This document shows positions 8,788-19,587 of a stretch of 64,000 nucleotides of DNA, piece by piece. Source of the stretch: Inhella inkyongensis (GTDB lineage: Bacteria; Pseudomonadota; Gammaproteobacteria; Burkholderiales; Burkholderiaceae_C); assembly GCF_005952805.1 (NCBI RefSeq), contig NZ_CP040709.1, forward strand, positions 3,286,001 through 3,350,000, given 5' to 3'. The notes under the pieces were generated by a model. It saw nothing but the letters and a program-made list of their open reading frames with translations, ran no database searches and was not told the origin of the DNA. Position numbers and translations under genes: made by a program. Positions within the stretch are counted from its first letter, which is position 1. Each line of letters opens with the position of its first letter.

Positions 8788-9047
8788 AGCCCCAGCGCCT
8801 TGATCGGGTGCTGGCCCTGCTGCTGGCCGCCACCGGCCTGACCTGGGCGCTGGCGGAGTCCGGCGGGGCGGGTGCGCTGCCCGCCACCCGTGCCCTGCTG
8901 GTGCTGGGCCTGGCCCTGCTCAAGGGCATTTGGATCGCGCAGGACTTCATGGAGCTGCGCCAGGCCCCGAGGGTCTGGCGGCGCTTCATGCTGGGCTGGC
9001 TGATCGCCGTGCTCGGTCTGATCCTGGGCTTCAGGCTGCTGGCCTGA
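8784..9047 (+). CDS. NorF-like / prokaryotic cytochrome c oxidase subunit IV-type protein
   Basis: An 87-residue protein with three predicted transmembrane segments and the segment LLKGIWIAQDFMELR, typical of the small subunit IV/NorF family (Lys, Asp, Met-Glu-Leu near the second helix). The ATG overlaps the stop of the NorE-like gene, and NorE and NorF homologues usually occur together. The pair is thought to help assemble or stabilise NO reductase or a terminal oxidase. No norCB or ctaCD genes lie within the window, so the target enzyme must be encoded elsewhere. Confidence 0.72.
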   Translation: MKPQRLDRVLALLLAATGLTWALAESGGAGALPATRALLVLGLALLKGIWIAQDFMELRQAPRVWRRFMLGWLIAVLGLILGFRLLA

Positions 9048-9062
9048 GGGAGCGAAGCGGCC

Positions 9063-9683
9063 TCAGCGCTGATCGGGCATCAGCCAGTGGCGCCGGTTGG
9101 CCATCACCTTGTCCGGGTACTCGGCGCGCCCGCGGCTGCCGTTGTAGCGCCCCAGGGCCATGAACAGGTCCCCCTTCTCGCGATCCAAGTAATGGCGCAG
9201 GATCACGCAGCCAAAACGCAGATTGGTCTGCATATGAAAGAGCTTGGCCACATGGCCGTCGCCGATCATGCGGGCCCAAAAAGGCATGACCTGCATATAG
9301 CCACGCGCACCGACCACGCTGATGGCGTATTTGCGAAAGCCACTCTCGACCTGGATGAGGCCCAGCACCAGGGCGGGCTCCAAGCCGGCGCGCCGGCTCT
9401 CGTACCAAACGGTCTCCAGAAATTCGATGCGGGTCTGGGCCTCGGGCAGGCGCCGCTTGAGGCGCTCGCTCATCTCGCCCAGCCATCGCAGATAGGCCAG
9501 ACGATCCTCGATACGGTCGAATTTGGGGCGTGGCGGGGCCGCCTGGCCAATGGCCGCGCTCAGCGCGGAGCGCACCGCATCGGCCAAGGGCTCTTCGATT
9601 TGCGCGCCGGCATGGGCCGGCGACGCCAGCATCAGCCCGCCCAGCCCTCCCAACGTGACGGCCAAAAGGCCGCGACGCTGCAT
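9063..9683 (-). CDS. Lytic transglycosylase (SLT domain), exported
   Basis: A 206-residue soluble-lytic-transglycosylase-type protein that would cleave the MurNAc-GlcNAc bond of peptidoglycan. The catalytic Glu112 sits in IQVESGF, followed by GARGYMQVMPFW and the C-terminal MALGRYNGSRGR motif. The N-terminus has two Arg followed by a hydrophobic stretch and SPAHA, a signal peptide that could be Tat-like. An in-frame TTG at 9701 overlaps the proS stop as TTGA, so translation may begin there, six codons earlier. An inverted repeat (CTGAGG at 9044-9049 and CCTCAG at 9061-9066) lies between this gene and the convergent NorF-like gene. Confidence 0.9.
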   Translation of the reverse strand: MQRRGLLAVTLGGLGGLMLASPAHAGAQIEEPLADAVRSALSAAIGQAAPPRPKFDRIEDRLAYLRWLGEMSERLKRRLPEAQTRIEFLETVWYESRRAGLEPALVLGLIQVESGFRKYAISVVGARGYMQVMPFWARMIGDGHVAKLFHMQTNLRFGCVILRHYLDREKGDLFMALGRYNGSRGRAEYPDKVMANRRHWLMPDQR

Positions 9684-9697
9684 TGCGTGAGAGGAAC

Positions 9698-11440
9698 TCA
9701 AGCCGTCAATCGCGCCTTGACCTGTGCCAACACCTCGGCCACCGCCACATTGCTGGCCTGTGCCTCGCGCCGGCCCTGCAACTCGACCAAGCCCTCCTTC
9801 AGGCCACGGTCGCCCAGCACCACGCGCAGCGGCACGCCGATCAGTTCCCAATCGGCAAACATTGCGCCCGGGCGCTCGCCGCGGTCGTCCAACAACACGT
9901 CCACGCCGGCGGCTTGCAGCTCGGCGTAGAGCTTCAAGGCTTGCTCACGCACCAGCTCGCTGCGGTCCATGCCGATCGGGCAGATCACCACCTCAAACGG
10001 CGCCATGCTGGCCGGCCAGATGATCCCGCGCTCGTCATGGCCCTGCTCGATGGCGGCGCCCAACAGGCGGGTGACGCCGATGCCATAGCAACCCATTTCG
10101 AAGTGGCGGGGCTTGCCGTCTTCGGCCAGGAAGGTGGCGTTCATCGACTCGGAGTACTTCTTGCCGAGGTAGAACACATGCCCCACCTCGATCCCGCGTT
10201 GGATGGCCAGCACGCCCTGTCCATCCGGCGAGGGTTCACCGGCCACAACGTTGCGGATGTCGGCCACCAGATCGGGCTCAGGCAGGTCACGGCCCCAGTT
10301 CACGCCGGTGTAATGGTGGTCCCATTGGTTGGCGCCACAAACGAAGTCGCTCATGGCCGCCACCGTGCGGTCGGCCACGATCTTCACGCCCTTCAGGCCG
10401 ATGGGGCCCAGGTAGCCCGGCTTGCAGCCGAAATGCGCCTCGATCTCGGCCACAGTGGCAAAGCGGAAGCCGCCCTTGAGACCCTCAACCTTGCCGGCCT
10501 TGACTTCGTTCAGGTCGTGATCACCACGCACCAGCAGCAGCCAAACCTGGCTGCCGGTGATTTCGCCGGCCTCGTTCTTCGTGTCAGTGGCCAGCACCAG
10601 GCTTTTAACGGTTTGCGTCAGGGGCAAGCCCAGCAAGGCCGCCACGTCCGCACAGGTGCTCTTGCCCGGCGTGGGCGTGAGCGTCAGGGTTTGCGCCGCG
10701 GTGCCACGCGGCGCGGCCGGCGCCAGGGCCTCGGCCAATTCGATATTGGCGGCGTAGCTGCTGGTGGGGCAGTAGACGATGGCGTCCTCGCCGGTTTCCG
10801 CAATCACCTGGAACTCGTGCGAGCGGTCGCCGCCAATGGCGCCGGTATCGGCCGCCACGGCGCGGTACTCCAGGCCCAGGCGGTCAAAGATGCGGCAGTA
10901 GGCGGCGAACATGTTGTCGTAGCTCTTGCCGGCGGACTCCATGTCTCGATCGAAGGAGTAGGCATCCTTCATCGTGAACTCGCGGCCGCGCATCAGACCG
11001 AAGCGGGGACGGCGCTCGTCACGGAACTTGGTCTGGATGTGATAGAGATTCTTGGGCAGCTGTTTGTAGCTGCGCAATTCTTGGCGCGCCACGTCGGTCA
11101 CGACTTCTTCGCTGGTGGGCTGGATCACGAAGTCGCGGCCGTGCCGATCCTTCACCCGCAAGAGCTCTGGCCCCATCTTGTCAAAGCGGCCGGTCTCTTG
11201 CCAGAGCTCGGCAGGCTGGACCACGGGCATCAGCATTTCGATGCTGCCCGCGCGCGCCATCTCCTCGCGGATGATGGTCTCCACCTTGCGGATCACCCGC
11301 AAGCCCATGGGCATGTAGTTGTAGATGCCAGCGCCCAGGCGCTTGATCATGCCGGCGCGCATCATCAGCTTGTGGCTGACGATCTCGGCGTCGGCGGGGG
11401 CTTCTTTGAGCGTGGAGATCAGGAACTGGGAGGCTTTCAT
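9698..11440 (-). CDS. proS: Proline--tRNA ligase
   Basis: ProRS charges tRNA(Pro) with proline. The 580-residue protein has bacterial-type architecture: class II catalytic core with motif 2 around [16 protein letters not shown], an inserted editing (YbaK-like INS) domain at about residues 220-400 that hydrolyses Ala-tRNA(Pro), motif 3 around [13 protein letters not shown], and a C-terminal anticodon-binding domain. The start ATG lies divergent from rppH, as in many betaproteobacteria. The downstream lytic transglycosylase overlaps or abuts its stop. Confidence 0.98.
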   Translation of the reverse strand: MKASQFLISTLKEAPADAEIVSHKLMMRAGMIKRLGAGIYNYMPMGLRVIRKVETIIREEMARAGSIEMLMPVVQPAELWQETGRFDKMGPELLRVKDRHGRDFVIQPTSEEVVTDVARQELRSYKQLPKNLYHIQTKFRDERRPRFGLMRGREFTMKDAYSFDRDMESAGKSYDNMFAAYCRIFDRLGLEYRAVAADTGAIGGDRSHEFQVIAETGEDAIVYCPTSSYAANIELAEALAPAAPRGTAAQTLTLTPTPGKSTCADVAALLGLPLTQTVKSLVLATDTKNEAGEITGSQVWLLLVRGDHDLNEVKAGKVEGLKGGFRFATVAEIEAHFGCKPGYLGPIGLKGVKIVADRTVAAMSDFVCGANQWDHHYTGVNWGRDLPEPDLVADIRNVVAGEPSPDGQGVLAIQRGIEVGHVFYLGKKYSESMNATFLAEDGKPRHFEMGCYGIGVTRLLGAAIEQGHDERGIIWPASMAPFEVVICPIGMDRSELVREQALKLYAELQAAGVDVLLDDRGERPGAMFADWELIGVPLRVVLGDRGLKEGLVELQGRREAQASNVAVAEVLAQVKARLTA

Positions 11441-11574
11441 GGCTTCAAAAGCAAAACAGGCCTGCCGCGCAACACAGCAAGCCCGCGTCAGACAAGAGGT
11501 TTGAGGGTTTCACTGCAGCGATGTGGGGCCAGCGGCATGCACAATCGGGGCAGTTCAAAAATTCGAGGTTGATT

Positions 11575-12225
11575 ATGCTCGACCGGGAAGGCTTCAGGCC
11601 CAACGTCGGCATCATCCTGCTCAATCACAAAAACCAGGTGTTCTGGGGCAAACGCATCCGAACACACAGCTGGCAGTTTCCGCAGGGCGGCATCAAGCAC
11701 GGAGAAACGCCTGAGCAGGCGATGTACCGCGAACTCCACGAAGAAGTGGGGCTGAAACACGAGCATGTCCGCATCCTGGCCCGCACCCGCGACTGGCTGC
11801 GATATGAAGTGCCCGATCACTACATCCGCCGCGAGGCGCGAGGGCACTATCGGGGGCAAAAACAGATTTGGTTCCTGCTGCAACTGCTTGGGCACGACAG
11901 CGATCTGAATCTGCGCGCCACCGACCACCCCGAATTCGACGCCTGGCGTTGGAATGACTACTGGGTGCCGCTGGAGGCCGTGATCGAGTTCAAGCGCGGG
12001 GTTTATCAGTTGGCGCTGAACGAGTTGGCGCGTTTTCTACCGCGCCAGCATCCACAGAATCGCTTTCTGCGTGCCGGCATGCGCACGCCTGGACAGCGTG
12101 AGTCGGCGCCGCGCTCCCCCTTTGGGGCGGTGGCCCATTCAGCGCATGCGCTCGATGTCGCCGCCCAGGAGGGGGCCCAGGAAAAGGTCAGCCCTGCGCC
12201 TGATCGGGATCCGCCGGGGCACTGA
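11575..12225 (+). CDS. rppH: RNA pyrophosphohydrolase
   Basis: RppH removes pyrophosphate from 5'-triphosphate mRNA ends and starts RNase E-dependent decay. The Nudix box is at residues 38-60, from GGIKHGE to REL-HEEVGL, matching G-x5-E-x7-REU-x-EE-x-G-U. The core (residues 1-160) is typical; a further 55 residues form a low-complexity tail rich in Ala, Pro and Arg. Homologues often vary here, and the last 38 bases overlap the convergent proB gene. The chosen ATG gives the standard [13 protein letters not shown] start and follows a GAGG ribosome binding site. Confidence 0.96.
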   Translation: MLDREGFRPNVGIILLNHKNQVFWGKRIRTHSWQFPQGGIKHGETPEQAMYRELHEEVGLKHEHVRILARTRDWLRYEVPDHYIRREARGHYRGQKQIWFLLQLLGHDSDLNLRATDHPEFDAWRWNDYWVPLEAVIEFKRGVYQLALNELARFLPRQHPQNRFLRAGMRTPGQRESAPRSPFGAVAHSAHALDVAAQEGAQEKVSPAPDRDPPGH

Positions 12226-13342
12226 GCACCAAGTTGTCGCGGTGCACGAGCTCTGGCTCCGCGACATAGCCCAGCAACGCCTCGATGTCCTGGCTGGCTC
12301 GGCCGGCCAACAGCCGAGCTTCAGCCGCCGCATAGTTGGCCAGCCCGCGCGCGCACTCCCGCCCCTCCGGGTCCAGGATGGCAATCACATCCCCTCGGTG
12401 GAACTCACCCGCCACATCTCGCACTCCCACGGGCAAGAGGCTGCGACCTTCGCCCACCAGAGCGCGCGCAGCGCCCGCATCGATCTGCACTCGGCCGCGC
12501 AGTTGGAGGTGATCGGCCATCCATTGCTTGCGCGCAGCGCGTTTGGGCAACTCAGCCGATAGAGCCGTGCCAATGGACTCGCCCGCCGCCAAGCGCAACA
12601 CCACATCAGGTTCGCGCCCATAAGCAATCACCGTGGCCGCGCCGCTACGCGCCGCGCGTTCGGCCGCCAGCACCTTGGTGAGCATGCCGCCCCGGCCCAA
12701 CGCGGAGCCTGCCCCCCCGGCCATCCGAGCCAGGGCGGGGTCACCCGCGCGACCCTGAGCAATCAAACGGGCATCGGGATCTTTGCGTGGATCGGCGCTG
12801 AACAATCCCTGCTGATCGGTAAGGATCACCAACGCGTCGGCCTCGATCAAGTTAGTGACCAGCGCGCCCAGGGTGTCGTTGTCGCCGAATCGGATTTCGT
12901 CGTTGACGACGGTGTCGTTCTCATTGATCACCGGCAACACGCGGTGCTGCAGCAGCGTGAGCAAGGTGGAGCGAGCGTTCAGATAGCGCTCTCGGTCCGA
13001 GAGGTCGGCGTGCGTCAACAAAACCTGTGCGCTAGCACGCCCAAGGGATCTCAAGCTGGTCTCGTAGATTTGCGCCAGCCCCATTTGACCCACGGCCGCT
13101 GCTGCTTGCAGAGCGTGCACCTCTCGAGGCCGCTGCGCCCAGCCCAGGCGTTTCATGCCCTCCGCAATGGCGCCGCTGGAGACAATCAAGACCTCCACAC
13201 CCTGCTCGCCCAGGCGCGTCAGCTGACGGCACCAGTCACCAATGGCTTGGGCATCCACACCCCGCCCTTCATCCGTCACCAGACTGGAGCCAATCTTGAC
13301 GACGATGCGCCGCGCTCCAAGCAAAGGGGGGGTCACTGCCAT
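12188..13342 (-). CDS. proB: Glutamate 5-kinase
   Basis: ProB phosphorylates glutamate to gamma-glutamyl phosphate, the first and usually proline-inhibited step of proline synthesis. The 384-residue protein has the amino-acid kinase fold (start region [16 protein letters not shown], then [12 protein letters not shown] and VINENDTV) and a C-terminal PUA domain from about residue 285. The gene starts five bases downstream of the obg stop, as part of the rplU-rpmA-obg-proB run found in many betaproteobacteria. Confidence 0.97.
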   Translation of the reverse strand: MAVTPPLLGARRIVVKIGSSLVTDEGRGVDAQAIGDWCRQLTRLGEQGVEVLIVSSGAIAEGMKRLGWAQRPREVHALQAAAAVGQMGLAQIYETSLRSLGRASAQVLLTHADLSDRERYLNARSTLLTLLQHRVLPVINENDTVVNDEIRFGDNDTLGALVTNLIEADALVILTDQQGLFSADPRKDPDARLIAQGRAGDPALARMAGGAGSALGRGGMLTKVLAAERAARSGAATVIAYGREPDVVLRLAAGESIGTALSAELPKRAARKQWMADHLQLRGRVQIDAGAARALVGEGRSLLPVGVRDVAGEFHRGDVIAILDPEGRECARGLANYAAAEARLLAGRASQDIEALLGYVAEPELVHRDNLVLSAPADPDQAQG

Positions 13343-13347
13343 GCGGT

Positions 13348-14427
<1,080 letters not shown>

Positions 14428-14497
14428 CTAGGCCAGGGCGGCGCAGCGCCCGGATAGAGGCACCGCAAAAGTAGCGAAGGCCTGCTTGCGCAGGCAG

Positions 14498-14527
14498 AAA
14501 AACAAAGGCCCCGCGCTGCGGGGCCTT
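14498..14527 (-). terminator. Rho-independent terminator after rpmA (possibly attenuating obg)
   Basis: Read on the minus strand, a perfect 10-bp stem (AAGGCCCCGC pairing with GCGGGGCCTT, 3-base loop) is followed by TTTGTTTTT. It lies 24 bases after the rpmA stop and before obg, so it may end most rplU-rpmA transcripts while some continue into obg-proB. A second small hairpin (GCCTGC/GCAGGC) follows at 14480-14495. Confidence 0.85.
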
Positions 14528-14550
14528 GAGTTCGGGCGATTCGCCGGGCC

Positions 14551-14808
14551 TTAGGCCGCGGTGATCGACACCGTATGACGACCCAGCTCGCCCTTGACAG
14601 CAAAGCTGACCTGGCCGTCGATCAGCGCGAACAAGGTGTGGTCCTTGCCAATGCCGACGTTCGTGCCCGGGTGGAACTTGGTGCCGCGCTGACGCACGAT
14701 GATCGAGCCTGCGCTGATCATCTGGCCACCGAAGGCCTTGACACCCAGCATCTTGGGCTTGGAATCGCGGCCGTTACGCGTTGAGCCGCCGCCTTTTTTC
14801 TGTGCCAT
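14551..14808 (-). CDS. rpmA: 50S ribosomal protein L27
   Basis: L27 is an 85-residue 50S protein whose flexible N-terminus reaches the peptidyl-transferase centre. The sequence begins [16 protein letters not shown] and continues with the family's [19 protein letters not shown] and [15 protein letters not shown] motifs. There is no N-terminal leader of the Firmicutes type. It follows rplU by 27 bases, and its transcript meets a strong terminator downstream. Confidence 0.99.
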   Translation of the reverse strand: MAQKKGGGSTRNGRDSKPKMLGVKAFGGQMISAGSIIVRQRGTKFHPGTNVGIGKDHTLFALIDGQVSFAVKGELGRHTVSITAA

Positions 14809-14835
14809 TGCTGACTCCTGTGCTTAGCCGAGGGC

Positions 14836-15147
14836 TCAGCCGTTCACCGCGCTGATGGACAGCTCGGTGTAGGTTTGACGATGCCCTTGGCTCTTCTTGT
14901 AATGCTTGCGACGACGCAGCTTGAAGATACGCACCTTATCGTGCTTGCCATGAGCCACCACGGTAGCCTTGACCGTTGCACCCGCCACCAGGGGAGTGCC
15001 AACCTTGAGCTCGGCGCCGTTACCAACAGCGAGCACTTGGTCGATCACGATCTCTTGGCCAACGTCCGCAGCAATCTGTTCTACCTTGATCTTTTCGCCA
15101 GCAGCAACCTTGTATTGCTTGCCGCCGGTTTTTATGACCGCGTACAT
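14836..15147 (-). CDS. rplU: 50S ribosomal protein L21
   Basis: L21 is a 103-residue rRNA-binding protein of the large subunit. It starts [14 protein letters not shown] and ends in the [18 protein letters not shown]-binding region and QTYTEL. The ATG here is the canonical start; a longer open frame upstream covers the leader and is not coding. A good sigma-70-type promoter lies about 100 bases upstream, leaving a leader with a GGCGCC-type hairpin that could be a control element. Confidence 0.99.
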   Translation of the reverse strand: MYAVIKTGGKQYKVAAGEKIKVEQIAADVGQEIVIDQVLAVGNGAELKVGTPLVAGATVKATVVAHGKHDKVRIFKLRRRKHYKKSQGHRQTYTELSISAVNG

Positions 15148-15248
15148 TTGAGACCTTTCGTGAAGAAATACAGCGCCTTTTGGGCGCCTCTTGCGCCTCT
15201 TATTGGCAACCGCAAATACCTGCGCGCAGCCACCACAAAGAGCCCGCC

Positions 15249-15276
15249 AGTCTACCACAAGCTTGCCATTCGTCAA
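15249..15276 (-). promoter_or_regulatory. Sigma-70-type promoter for rplU-rpmA-obg-proB
   Basis: On the minus strand, TTGACG (15276-15271) and TAGACT (15254-15249) are separated by 16 bases. The match to the housekeeping consensus is 5/6 at -35 and 4/6 at -10. Transcription would begin near 15242, giving a 5' leader of about 95 bases before rplU. The leader contains a GCGCC...GGCGC hairpin around 15172-15187. This is the best promoter I see in the divergent region between rplU and ispB. Confidence 0.7.
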
Positions 15277-15327
15277 TCTGACGGACTCAAGGCAAGCGCC
15301 CGGCCCAGGCCGTGCTGTGGCGCTTCC

Positions 15328-15333
15328 TATAAT
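15328..15333 (+). promoter_or_regulatory. Possible -10 element of ispB
   Basis: A perfect TATAAT hexamer lies 29 bases upstream of the GTG start of ispB, in the expected orientation. No good -35 box is found 16-18 bases upstream, so the promoter might need an activator or be weak. Confidence 0.4.
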
Positions 15334-15362
15334 CCCTCGCCTTCTTTTTCACCGAGTCCATA

Positions 15363-16352
15363 GTGCAAGTCTTCGCAAGCGCTGAAGCCCAAGCCGACCC
15401 TCTGGCCCTCCTCAGCGCCGAGATGCACGAAGTAGATAGGGTCATTGCCCATCGCCTGCAAAGCGAAGTGGCACTGATCAATCAGATCTCGGGTTACATC
15501 GTCCACGCGGGTGGCAAACGGTTCCGCCCCAAGTTGCTGCTGCTGTTCGCCAACGCACTGGGCGACCCTGGGCATCATCGCCACACCTTGGCGGCCGTGG
15601 TGGAGTTCATCCATACCGCGACACTGCTGCACGACGATGTCGTGGATGAGTCCGCCCTGCGGCGCGGCAAGCAAACAGCGAATGCGCTTTTCGGCAATGC
15701 TGCGAGTGTGCTTGTGGGCGACTTCCTCTATTCGCGCGCTTTCCAGATGATGGTTTCGGTCAATCGGATGCGGGTGCTGGAGATCCTGGCCGAGGCCACC
15801 AATGTGATCGCCGAGGGGGAGGTGCTTCAGCTACTGAATGTGCACGACCCCGACACCACCGTCGAACGTTATCTCCAGGTCATTCGGTTCAAGACCGCCA
15901 AGCTCTTCGAGGCCAGCGCTCGCCTGGGCGCCATTTTGTCGGATGCCCCCTCTGACATTGAAGAGCATTGCGCCGACTACGGTCGCGCCATGGGCACGGC
16001 CTTCCAGTTGATCGATGACGTCCTGGATTACGAAGGTGACGCCGAAGTACTTGGAAAGAATGTCGGTGACGACTTGCGAGAGGGCAAGCCCACATTGCCC
16101 ATCCTTCTGGCCATGGAGCGCAGCCAACCCGCGGAGCGGGAGATCTTGCGCAATGCAGTGCTGAATGGCGAGGTTGAGCGACTGTCAGAAGTGATCCGCA
16201 TCGTGCGCTCCAGCGGCGCCCTTGAGGCAACACGAGAAGCTGCAAGCGCAGAAGCAAACCGAGCCGCCGACGCCCTGAAGGCGCTCCCACTTAACAAGTG
16301 GACTAAAACTCTGCTAGAATTTTCGGCTCGTTCGGTGGATCGGAAGTATTGA
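15363..16352 (+). CDS. ispB: Octaprenyl diphosphate synthase
   Basis: This trans-long-chain polyprenyl diphosphate synthase makes the ubiquinone side chain. It has 329 residues, with the first aspartate-rich motif (DDVVD) at about 91-95 and the second (DDVLD) near 220, as well as the family GGKRFRPKL and GEVLQL segments. The start is GTG. It is divergent from rplU, a conserved pairing in beta- and gammaproteobacteria. Chain length (C40) is inferred from the usual product in this group, not read from the sequence. Confidence 0.96.
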   Translation: MQVFASAEAQADPLALLSAEMHEVDRVIAHRLQSEVALINQISGYIVHAGGKRFRPKLLLLFANALGDPGHHRHTLAAVVEFIHTATLLHDDVVDESALRRGKQTANALFGNAASVLVGDFLYSRAFQMMVSVNRMRVLEILAEATNVIAEGEVLQLLNVHDPDTTVERYLQVIRFKTAKLFEASARLGAILSDAPSDIEEHCADYGRAMGTAFQLIDDVLDYEGDAEVLGKNVGDDLREGKPTLPILLAMERSQPAEREILRNAVLNGEVERLSEVIRIVRSSGALEATREAASAEANRAADALKALPLNKWTKTLLEFSARSVDRKY

Positions 16353-16399
16353 CCACCGGGACTCAAGCGCAAGGCTTGAGTCAGCACACGCAACGAAAT

Positions 16400-16476
16400 C
16401 GGGGTGTAGCTTAGCCTGGTAGAGCGCTACGTTCGGGACGTAGAGGCCGGAGGTTCGAATCCTCTCACCCCGACCA
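16400..16476 (+). tRNA. tRNA-Pro (anticodon CGG)
   Basis: The 77-base sequence folds as a full cloverleaf: acceptor stem CGGGGTG/CACCCCG, D arm with AGCTTAGCCTGGTAGAGC, anticodon stem CTACG/CGTAG around the loop TTCGGGA, and T arm with GGTTCGAATCC. The anticodon CGG reads proline CCG codons. The CCA end is encoded. It lies between ispB and pilB. Confidence 0.97.
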
Positions 16477-16602
16477 GATTTCTGGTCTTCCCGACCTCAG
16501 CAGATCCGGCCAGTTTGCGATCTGTATCAGGATCGGGCGCGATCGGTCTTCCACTCGGTTTACAGTGCAAATCGCACGCGCCCTTTGGCGCAACGAGAAC
16601 CG

Positions 16603-18327
16603 ATGCAAGCCGAGCCGCCTGTTCAAGACCCCCACGCCAAACTGAGCGGTGCCGCGCGCATCTTGGTCAATGCCGGCCGACTGCAGGCTCGGGCTGCCGA
16701 GGACCTGCTGCGACAAGCCAAAGAAAAGAAACTCGGCTTTGCGGCAGCGGCAGTGAGCTCAGGGGCAATCAGCGCCACAGATTTGGCGTACACCCTGTCG
16801 CAGGCACTTTCGATTCCGCTGCTGGATCTCAATGCAGTGGATGTCCAACGACTGCCCCGCGACATCCTCGACAACAAGCTCGCAGCTCAGTACCAAGTTA
16901 TCGCACTGGGTCGTCGCGGCAATCGCTTGACGATTGGCGGCGCCGACCCCACCGAACAAGAAGTCGTCGAACGCATCAAGTTCGCCACCCAGTTGCAGTC
17001 GGACTGGGTGATCGTCGAGCAGGACAAACTTTCCAAGCTCCTTTCGGCAGCGGGCGCCTCGGCCTCCGAAACACTGGAGAGCATGTCAACCGGCGACATC
17101 GACTTTGATATCGCCGAGGACGCCACCGAAAGCAAGGACGACGCGCAAGACATCGCAGAGGTCGAAGACGCGCCAGTCGTCCGCTTCCTGCAAAAGATGT
17201 TGGTTGACGCCATCAACCTGCGCGCGTCCGATTTGCACTTCGAACCCTACGAGTACCACTATCGCGTGCGCTTTCGCGTCGACGGGGAGTTGCGCGAAAT
17301 CACACAGCCCCCTATCGCCATCAAGGACAAGCTGGCGTCACGCATCAAGGTGATTTCGCGCATGGACATCGCCGAACGCCGAGTCCCGCAAGATGGCCGG
17401 ATGAAGCTGAAGTTTGGTAGCAAGGCCATCGACTTCCGCGTCAGCACCTTGCCCACACTATTTGGCGAGAAGATCGTGATCCGCATCTTGGATCCGTCCT
17501 CCGCCAAGCTGGGCATCGACGCCCTGGGTTATGAAAAGGTGGAGAAGGAACGCCTGCTCAACGCGGTTCATCGCCCCTATGGAATGATTTTGGTGACCGG
17601 CCCGACAGGCTCGGGCAAGACGGTGTCGCTCTACACCTGTCTGAACATCATGAATCAGCCGGGCGTGAACATTTCGACCGTAGAGGACCCGGCAGAAATC
17701 AACCTGCCTGGCGTCAATCAGGTCAATGTGAATGACAAGGCCGGGCTGACCTTTGCAGCCGCCCTCAAGTCCTTCCTGCGCCAGGATCCGGACGTGATCA
17801 TGGTGGGTGAGATTCGCGACCTCGAAACGGCGGACATTGCCATCAAGGCCGCGCAGACCGGTCACTTGGTGTTGTCCACCCTGCACACCAATGACGCTCC
17901 CACCACCCTGACCCGCCTGATGAACATGGGCGTCGTGCCCTTCAACATCGCATCCAGCGTCATCCTGATTACCGCACAGCGACTGGCACGTCGTTTATGC
18001 GAAAGCTGCAAACAACCCGCTGAGTATCCGGTGGAGGCACTCCTGAAAGCCGGCTACAAGGAGGAAGAGCTTGATGGCAGTTGGAAGCCCTACCGCGCTG
18101 TGGGTTGTTCGTCCTGCAACAACGGCTACAAGGGCCGGGTCGGCATCTACCAAGTGATGCCGGTCAACGAAGGGATGGCCAGCATCATCCTGGCGCAAGG
18201 CACGGCGCTCGACATTGCCCGCCAAGCACAGCTGGATGGTGTGCGGGATCTGCGCCAGGCCGGCCTGCACAAAGTCAAGCTGGGCGTCACCTCACTCGAA
18301 GAAGTGTTGTCGGCCACCAATGAATAA
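16603..18327 (+). CDS. pilB: Type IV pilus extension ATPase PilB
   Basis: PilB powers pilus extension. The 574-residue protein has an N-terminal MshEN-type domain, the Walker A GPTGSGKT at about 333-340, the Asp box/Walker B region DPDVIMVGEIRD at 395-406, the His box around HTNDAPTT, and a zinc-binding tetracysteine (C466, C469, C502, C505). The ATG with an upstream GAGAA is preferred; an in-frame TTG at 16585 is an alternative. It begins the pilB-pilC-pilD cluster; a 36-base gap precedes pilC. Confidence 0.96.
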   Translation: MQAEPPVQDPHAKLSGAARILVNAGRLQARAAEDLLRQAKEKKLGFAAAAVSSGAISATDLAYTLSQALSIPLLDLNAVDVQRLPRDILDNKLAAQYQVIALGRRGNRLTIGGADPTEQEVVERIKFATQLQSDWVIVEQDKLSKLLSAAGASASETLESMSTGDIDFDIAEDATESKDDAQDIAEVEDAPVVRFLQKMLVDAINLRASDLHFEPYEYHYRVRFRVDGELREITQPPIAIKDKLASRIKVISRMDIAERRVPQDGRMKLKFGSKAIDFRVSTLPTLFGEKIVIRILDPSSAKLGIDALGYEKVEKERLLNAVHRPYGMILVTGPTGSGKTVSLYTCLNIMNQPGVNISTVEDPAEINLPGVNQVNVNDKAGLTFAAALKSFLRQDPDVIMVGEIRDLETADIAIKAAQTGHLVLSTLHTNDAPTTLTRLMNMGVVPFNIASSVILITAQRLARRLCESCKQPAEYPVEALLKAGYKEEELDGSWKPYRAVGCSSCNNGYKGRVGIYQVMPVNEGMASIILAQGTALDIARQAQLDGVRDLRQAGLHKVKLGVTSLEEVLSATNE

Positions 18328-18363
18328 GCGGAACCCCCGCGCCAAAAGAAACGTGGAGATGTG

Positions 18364-19587
18364 ATGGCAAGCGCAAATCCGGCCGCCAAGGCTACGCAAG
18401 AACTGGTTTTTGAGTGGGAAGGCAAGGATCGCAACGGCAAAGTGGTGCGCGGCGAGACCCGCTCGGCGAGCGAAGCCGTGGTGTCCGCCCAGTTGCGCCG
18501 CCAGGGCATCTTGGTGTCCAAGATCAAGAAGCGGCGCACCAGTGGCGGCTCGTCGATCAAGCAAAAAGACATCGCCGTCTTCACCCGCCAACTGGCGACC
18601 ATGATGCGCGCCGGCGTTCCACTGCTGCAATCCTTTGACATCGTGGCTCGCGGTGCCACCAACCCGCGCCTGACCAAACTGCTCAACGACATCCGCCAGG
18701 ATGTGGAGACCGGCACCAGCCTGTCCTCTGCGTTTCGCAAGCACCCCATCTACTTCGACGCCCTGTACTGCAACCTGGTCGAGGCCGGTGAGGCCGGCGG
18801 TATCTTGGAAGCGCTGCTGGATCGCTTGGCGATCTACCAAGAAAAGACCGTCGCCATCAAGAACAAGATCAAATCGGCTCTGACCTATCCGATCGCGGTG
18901 CTGGTGGTGGCCTTCATCGTGGTGGCGGTGATCATGATCTTTGTGATCCCTGCCTTCAAGGAAGTCTTCACATCTTTCGGCGCCGACCTGCCGGCACCCA
19001 CGCTATTCGTGATTGCGATGTCAGAGTTCTTTGTCGCCTACTGGTGGCTGATTTTTGGCAGCATCGGCGGCGGGGTCTACTTCTTCCTGCAGAGTTGGAA
19101 GCGCAGCGAAAAGATGCAGCACACCATGGACCGCCTGTTGCTAAAGGTGCCCGTCTTTGGGGACCTGCTTTACAAATCCGCCATCGCCCGCTGGACTCGC
19201 ACCCTTTCCACCATGTTCGCGGCTGGCGTCCCCTTAGTAGAGGCGCTGGATTCAGTCGGGGGCGCCTCCGGCAATGCCGTGTTTGCCGAGGCCACCGAGA
19301 AAATCCAGCGTGAAGTTTCGACCGGAACGACGTTGACAGCCTCCATGCAGGGTTCCGGCATCTTCCCCACCATGGTGCTGCAGATGTGCGCCATCGGCGA
19401 AGAGTCCGGTTCACTCGATCACATGCTTGGCAAGGCCGCCGAGTTCTTCGAGGACGAAGTCGACGAAGCCGTGAAGGCCCTCTCCAGCCTGATGGAGCCC
19501 TTCATCATCGTGATCCTGGGCACCATCATCGGCGGCATCGTGGTGTCGATGTACCTGCCGATCTTCAAGCTGGGGCAGGTGGTCTGA
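18364..19587 (+). CDS. pilC: Type IV pilus inner-membrane platform protein PilC
   Basis: PilC is the polytopic platform on which PilB acts and pilins assemble. The 407-residue protein has two duplicated T2SSF cytoplasmic helical domains (about residues 70-195 and 270-395), each opening with a FTRQLATMMRAGVPLLQS-like or WTRTLSTMFAAGVPLVEA-like motif, and three membrane segments. The ATG is preceded by GGAGAT; a GTG directly before it is in frame. It ends directly at the pilD start codon (TGA followed by GTG). Confidence 0.96.
   Translation: MASANPAAKATQELVFEWEGKDRNGKVVRGETRSASEAVVSAQLRRQGILVSKIKKRRTSGGSSIKQKDIAVFTRQLATMMRAGVPLLQSFDIVARGATNPRLTKLLNDIRQDVETGTSLSSAFRKHPIYFDALYCNLVEAGEAGGILEALLDRLAIYQEKTVAIKNKIKSALTYPIAVLVVAFIVVAVIMIFVIPAFKEVFTSFGADLPAPTLFVIAMSEFFVAYWWLIFGSIGGGVYFFLQSWKRSEKMQHTMDRLLLKVPVFGDLLYKSAIARWTRTLSTMFAAGVPLVEALDSVGGASGNAVFAEATEKIQREVSTGTTLTASMQGSGIFPTMVLQMCAIGEESGSLDHMLGKAAEFFEDEVDEAVKALSSLMEPFIIVILGTIIGGIVVSMYLPIFKLGQVV

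Noticed and set aside
9683..11572. 629-codon open frame on the plus strand opposite proS
   Set aside because: It is the antisense shadow of a well-supported proS; it has no ribosome binding site and its residues (His/Gln/Ala/Gly-rich) are those of a shadow frame in GC-rich DNA.
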